64,000 bases of DNA from positions 18,982,270 through 19,046,269 of the forward strand of contig OX637398.1 of NCBI GenBank assembly GCA_951799425.1. The letters run 5' to 3'. The notes under the pieces are model-generated. The model was given only the letters and a program-made list of their open reading frames with translations. It was not told where the DNA came from and did no database searches. This stretch comes from Ilex aquifolium. Its lineage: Eukaryota > Streptophyta > Magnoliopsida > Aquifoliales > Aquifoliaceae. Position numbers and translations under genes: made by a program. Position 1 is the first letter of the stretch. The number at the start of each line of letters is the position of its first letter. Of the stretch, positions 60,013 through 64,000 are shown piece after piece.

Positions 60013-62134
60013 CAATCAAGAATCTAATTTACTATAATTATTGAATTAATTATGAGTTTTTAAAATTAGATGGTGCCCACTTTCAATCCATTTGTTGCAT
60101 TAAATTAAGTCCCCAAATTTAATCACTAAGTTAGGTTCAAATAACATTTTTCTGTCTGTTTTAACAATTAGGAATTAAAAAATAAAATTTCTTCATTTCT
60201 TTTGATCGACGACGAGCAGAAGCAACTACTACCCCTTTGGATCTACGAAGCAGCAAAAGCCTCTCTCCAATCTATTGCACAACAAAAGTCCCTTTGGACT
60301 ATGAATTAGAGGTCTTTGTATTTTTATATTAGTGAACTATGTTGAAAACTTAAATAGTTAGTGCAATATAGATAAAAAATACTATCTTATTATGAGTTTA
60401 TGACTTCTTTTGCGAAAGTATATATATTTTATTAATAATTATTTAGAATTACACATATCTTATGTATAACACGATACGATATACGATATATTATTTATAG
60501 AAAGATAATACATTTTTAGATACACGATTTGACAACCATGGGTACAAGAGTTACTCATACACTACCCAAAATGGAACATTAACATTGGTGATAAAATATG
60601 AGTAAACAGATTTACCGAAGTTAACATATAAAGAAACATATTCTTATTATCTTCATATTCACCGATGCTAAAAAAAATGACGAAAAAAAGACGAAAAAAA
60701 TAGGAAGTAGAAGAGGAGGAATAAATATTTAAACATGGTACCATTTTTTGATTTATGCGTACCATCTTTACGTAAGAGTCATATAAATCTTCACTGGATC
60801 ATTCTAATTTTATCGGATATCCCAAAGGTACAGCAAGAAGAGAGTATCAACTGCCAAATACACCCTCCAAAGTTAAGCTAAGTTCTCTTTTTACACTTTC
60901 AAATAAGCTAAGGTCTTATGATAATTTAAAAAAAAAAAAAAAACTTATCAGTTCTGCTAGACTGTTATGCTATGTTTTCTTTCAAACATAGTAATGTTAT
61001 TTAAAATTAATTTACTATTGTTGCTTGATTTATAATAGTTCCCATTAAATATTAAAATTTTCTGTTAATCTAACAGTTACAATGAATTAAGTTAATAAAT
61101 TAAATCATTACATTAAGTCTAAATAATATTACTCTATTGGGATGTGATTCAAAATGAAATTTCAATATGTTGAGGATCAATCTGTGGTTTATTTACATAC
61201 ACATCCTCCATAATTAAAACAAATTTTCTTAAAAAAAGAAGCAAAACCGTATAGGAAGACATTTGAATTCTAACACGAGATAGCGGCGCCTAACGATCCC
61301 TCAAATCTCGCCACCAATCACTCCTACATATCTTCAGAAACTTTCTAAACCAGTAAAAAATTAACGACATATTTAAAAATACTAGAATACAATGAGAGAG
61401 AGAGAGAGAGAGACTAGACAAAACTCTAGGCAATTGGCTTGCATTGCACCAAAGAATAGAATTTTCTTGTCCGATGAAGTATCAGAAGAGAAGAAAACCA
61501 AACATAAGTCAAGTGATAATAGGAATCAACTGTAGATCTAAATATTTTGAGTCCCAATCATGACAATTTCTTGCGATGAGGCAAATTTCTCATGAATATT
61601 CTACTATCGACTTGGATGACTTGTCTTTAACCGGACTAGAATGAAGATTAATCAAAATACGCATAAATTGATTCGAATATTCCTAATTCTTAAAAAAAAA
61701 AAAAAAAGGTAGGAGGAGGATTACACACATGCACAATTAGAGATAATAGAGTCAATACACATTCTCATTACAGGAGTCAAAACCCCGTCTGAATCCATGA
61801 ATAGATAGTCACACTACATAAAAAAAACCAATATCATTTTACTATTGAAACAAAACCAACAAAAAAAATGAAAAACAGAAGTCCATAACCAAGCTAGTTC
61901 GTATATGTATATGTATGATGAACAATACCATGTGGAGGACCAAAAAAAAAAAACAACAAAGGAAGATGAAGAGGCTATTATTTACACATAATTAAAGAAC
62001 TACAGTGTTCTAGCTTTCGTGAAAGTCATGGTTAAAATCATGAAAAACCACAATATTTAACCTTTTTCCAATGTCTTATGATAGCCATCATCATTGCCTT
62101 CATACTTTCAATCATGTAATAATTTGGAAGATCA
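60013..62134. other. Intergenic DNA downstream of the VQ gene
   Basis: AT-rich, with A-runs near 60930 and 61690 and a GA microsatellite at about 61393-61412. The last few hundred bases (about 61900-62134) are probably the 3' untranslated region of the VQ gene. No other gene seen. Confidence 0.55.
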
Positions 62135-63499
62135 CTAATCTGAAGAGCAAATCCATGATTCCATCATACCTTCACCTCTTGTCGAAACATTCTCCGACAC
62201 CTTATCGCCGTGAAAATTAGATGAAGAAGCCGAGTAATTTAGCTTGCCATTTGAAACATTCCGAGAAGAGTTGAAACTTCCATTGACAAATCTCAGATGA
62301 CTTTGATCAGTTTCATTTGAACCCACAGCGCCGCCCCAACTTTCCGGATTGTTGTAGTTCCTCGACGTCGTTCCGTCGGAGGAGACCAGGTTTGGGAGAT
62401 CATGAGTAATGGTAGTGTTGACATGCCCATGACTTAAACCAAGTTCATCCACAAAACCCATTTTGAGATGTGAATCATTTGATTGAATTTCTTGAGCTTT
62501 TGAGCCAAGAATGGCTGAATTGGCCAGTGGGTATTTTGGAGGAGTTTGAAGGAGGGACTGAAATGAGTTAAATGGGTTTTGCATGTTGAGTAGAGGGCTA
62601 CTCTGAGACTGCTTAAAAGGGCCTAATTCAGAAGGTAGCTGATAGTTAATTGAAATCGAATTAGAAGCACTAATTGTTGAACCAGAAGTGATGTTGTTAG
62701 TAGTAGGAGAAGAACTAAACAGAGAAGGACTAAAAGAAGATGATGAAGAAGATGAAACAAATGGTGGTGGTAGTTGAGCTTTTTGAGCAAAGGGTCTAAG
62801 GAGATAGGGTGGTTGTGAACTGTCCAAGGGGTTGGATCTTATGGTGGAGTGTGTACCGAAAAGATCAAGTCTACTTCTAGGGAAGGGTGAGGATGTGAAT
62901 GGTGGTGCTGGGATTCCTGTGAATTCCTGAACCATGGCTCTGAAATTGGTGGTGTCTGTGGTCAGTACAGTGGTTGGTGCACGCCTTGAAGCCCTTGATC
63001 TTTTCTTTGGATTACGAACCATTTGGGTCTGATGATCAGAGGTAGTTGATGATGAAGCTCGTGGTGTAGCAGTTTCTGACGCCGGAGGAAATGTAACCGC
63101 CGGTGATTGGCCTGTGAAATGGCCACGGTATTGGCCTTGACAGCCGAAAAAGGGTTGGAGTGAAGATGAAGACGCCATCACATGGTTGATCTCGGAGCTA
63201 TTAGGTTCAGATCTTTGGGTTTTGGGCCAGACCATGTCTAGATTGAGAAGAGAGTTCGAGTTTGGAAGGGGCTGCGGTGGTCGTGGCATGGGGTCGAAGT
63301 AATTTGGTAGTGGGTCAAACATGGAGGAAGGAAGGGTTGAGTGTGGTGGCGGTGGTGGTGGTTGTGGTGGGGGCTGTGGAATGGGAACAACATGGCCTGT
63401 TGGGTTGTACATGAAAGCTGAGATCGAATCGGCGCGTGAATCGTATTCCTCATCACCACCACTCGATGACTGTAGACTCCCACTATTTCCAGAATCCAT
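62135..63499 (-). CDS. VQ motif-containing transcriptional cofactor, 454 aa
   Basis: The frame is intact and intronless from ATG 63499 to TAG 62135. The N-terminus (GNSGSLQSSSGGDEEYDSRA) is a conserved opening of one VQ-protein clade. A proline-rich stretch follows (residues 41-53 region). A basic patch KKRSRASRR (165-173) is a likely nuclear signal. The VQ motif F-R-A-M-V-Q-E-F-T-G lies at 186-195, fitting FxxxVQxxTG with all key residues. The C-terminus ends ESWICSSD. Several Ser/Thr-Pro sites could be MAP-kinase targets. VQ proteins bind WRKY transcription factors through this motif and tune defence, hormone and seed-growth genes; which process this one serves cannot be read from sequence. 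Most VQ genes lack introns, as here. It is the only intact host gene seen. The family call is firm; the orthologue is not assigned. Confidence 0.97.
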   Translation of the reverse strand: MDSGNSGSLQSSSGGDEEYDSRADSISAFMYNPTGHVVPIPQPPPQPPPPPPHSTLPSSMFDPLPNYFDPMPRPPQPLPNSNSLLNLDMVWPKTQRSEPNSSEINHVMASSSSLQPFFGCQGQYRGHFTGQSPAVTFPPASETATPRASSSTTSDHQTQMVRNPKKRSRASRRAPTTVLTTDTTNFRAMVQEFTGIPAPPFTSSPFPRSRLDLFGTHSTIRSNPLDSSQPPYLLRPFAQKAQLPPPFVSSSSSSSFSPSLFSSSPTTNNITSGSTISASNSISINYQLPSELGPFKQSQSSPLLNMQNPFNSFQSLLQTPPKYPLANSAILGSKAQEIQSNDSHLKMGFVDELGLSHGHVNTTITHDLPNLVSSDGTTSRNYNNPESWGGAVGSNETDQSHLRFVNGSFNSSRNVSNGKLNYSASSSNFHGDKVSENVSTRGEGMMESWICSSD

Positions 63500-63640
63500 G
63501 TCTCTCTTTTAGAGAGAGAGAGAGATGACTACAAAATGGAAGAACGTATGGAAGACAGAGATATGGAGAGAGATTTTGCACAACTTCAGACAGATTTGCT
63601 CAATCACAATCCCATTTAAGAGAAGCTACAAAAAAACGCC
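63500..63640 (-). promoter_or_regulatory. 5' leader of the VQ gene
   Basis: Pyrimidine-rich on the coding strand, with a CT run directly before the ATG (about 63507-63524). A minimal upstream frame (ATG GGA TTG TGA) starts at 63615. If transcribed, it might weakly affect translation. Confidence 0.45.
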
Positions 63641-63678
<38 letters not shown>

Positions 63679-63691
63679 CTATGTATTTAAA
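63638..63691 (-). promoter_or_regulatory. Candidate core promoter: TATA-like word and CT tract
   Basis: On the minus strand TTTAAATA (63691-63684) is followed by a long CT/GA microsatellite (63675-63640). Plant core promoters often pair a TATA box with a pyrimidine patch near the start site. This would give a leader of about 150 bases. Inferred from spacing only. Confidence 0.4.
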
Positions 63692-64000
63692 GCTCTGATC
63701 TGCAAAAAAAAAGTCATTTCCATGCCTTTTTCTTTGTCTGTGAGGTAAGTGTATGTTCAAAGAAGAGAATAAACAACCCACAGATTATGAAATTGATCGT
63801 CGCAGAAGAGAGATTGCTGGAACAGATAGTTTTTGTCTTGTCGCATATGGGGTTGGGTTGAATTAGGGTTTTGTCGAGAAGGAGAGATAGAGAAACAGAA
63901 GAGGGGTGAGAAGAGAAGAGAGCTTCTCCTCTTCAACCTTTCATTTCTAAAAGAGAGGCGGCTTCAGCTCACCTTTCCATTGAAAGATCAGAGTGGGGTC
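63692..64000 (-). promoter_or_regulatory. Upstream promoter region of the VQ gene (cut by window edge)
   Basis: Rich in GAAGAG/CTTCTC words. No further gene begins before the window ends. A longer leader with the start site here is possible. Confidence 0.35.

Overview
The window is nuclear DNA from a flowering plant, probably a woody eudicot. The evidence is an intact plant-specific VQ-motif gene, AT-rich intergenic DNA with GA/CT and TA microsatellites, and dense plant transposable elements (FAR1-type MULE, hAT, CACTA, Ty1/copia, Ty3/gypsy chromovirus, Athila-type PBS, MITEs). The species cannot be named from sequence alone. I see no RNA genes, no organellar DNA and only one convincing host gene.

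Layout. 1-1760: AT-rich flank, then a degenerate GGTTAC-based repeat array. 2.2-14.6 kb: a decayed Mutator-like (MULE) domain holding two convergent paralogous pseudogenes with a plant-mobile-domain/DUF1985-like part and a Ulp1-type protease-like part, a FAR1/FHY3-type transposase pseudogene, and an opposite-strand plant transposon-protein pseudogene; GATCGATC-rich DNA lies on both sides. 14.6-17.7 kb: no genes. 17.7-35.8 kb: a minus-strand copia element broken open twice, once by a young 7-kb non-autonomous LTR element (TSD ATAAC) and once by a solo LTR that holds a second solo LTR that holds a third (nesting four deep, each step marked by a target-site duplication). 36.5-48.8 kb: a minus-strand hAT (DUF4371 type) transposase gene split by a LINE fragment, an unidentified insertion, a 7.5-kb chromovirus-derived gypsy element (TSD ATAAA) and a small copia-like LTR. 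48.9-51.6 kb: short tandem repeats and a CACTA (Ptta/En/Spm) protein relic. 52.3-54.0 kb: a solo LTR (TSD AGTAC) inside an older 52-bp tandem duplication. 55.8-60.0 kb: AT-rich DNA with MITE-like inverted-repeat elements, including a three-layer nest. 62.1-63.5 kb: the VQ gene on the minus strand, with its promoter at the window's right edge.

The elements do not work together; most are dead (stops, frameshifts, lost catalytic residues). Two themes recur. First, nesting is precise enough to order insertions in time. Second, several otherwise different LTRs carry short arrays of palindromes centred on CCGG, in two families next to a conserved block resembling GGCATAACTTTTGATCC. In the gypsy element the array differs in length between its two LTRs, so it is unstable. 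I consider this the most interesting unexplained signal.
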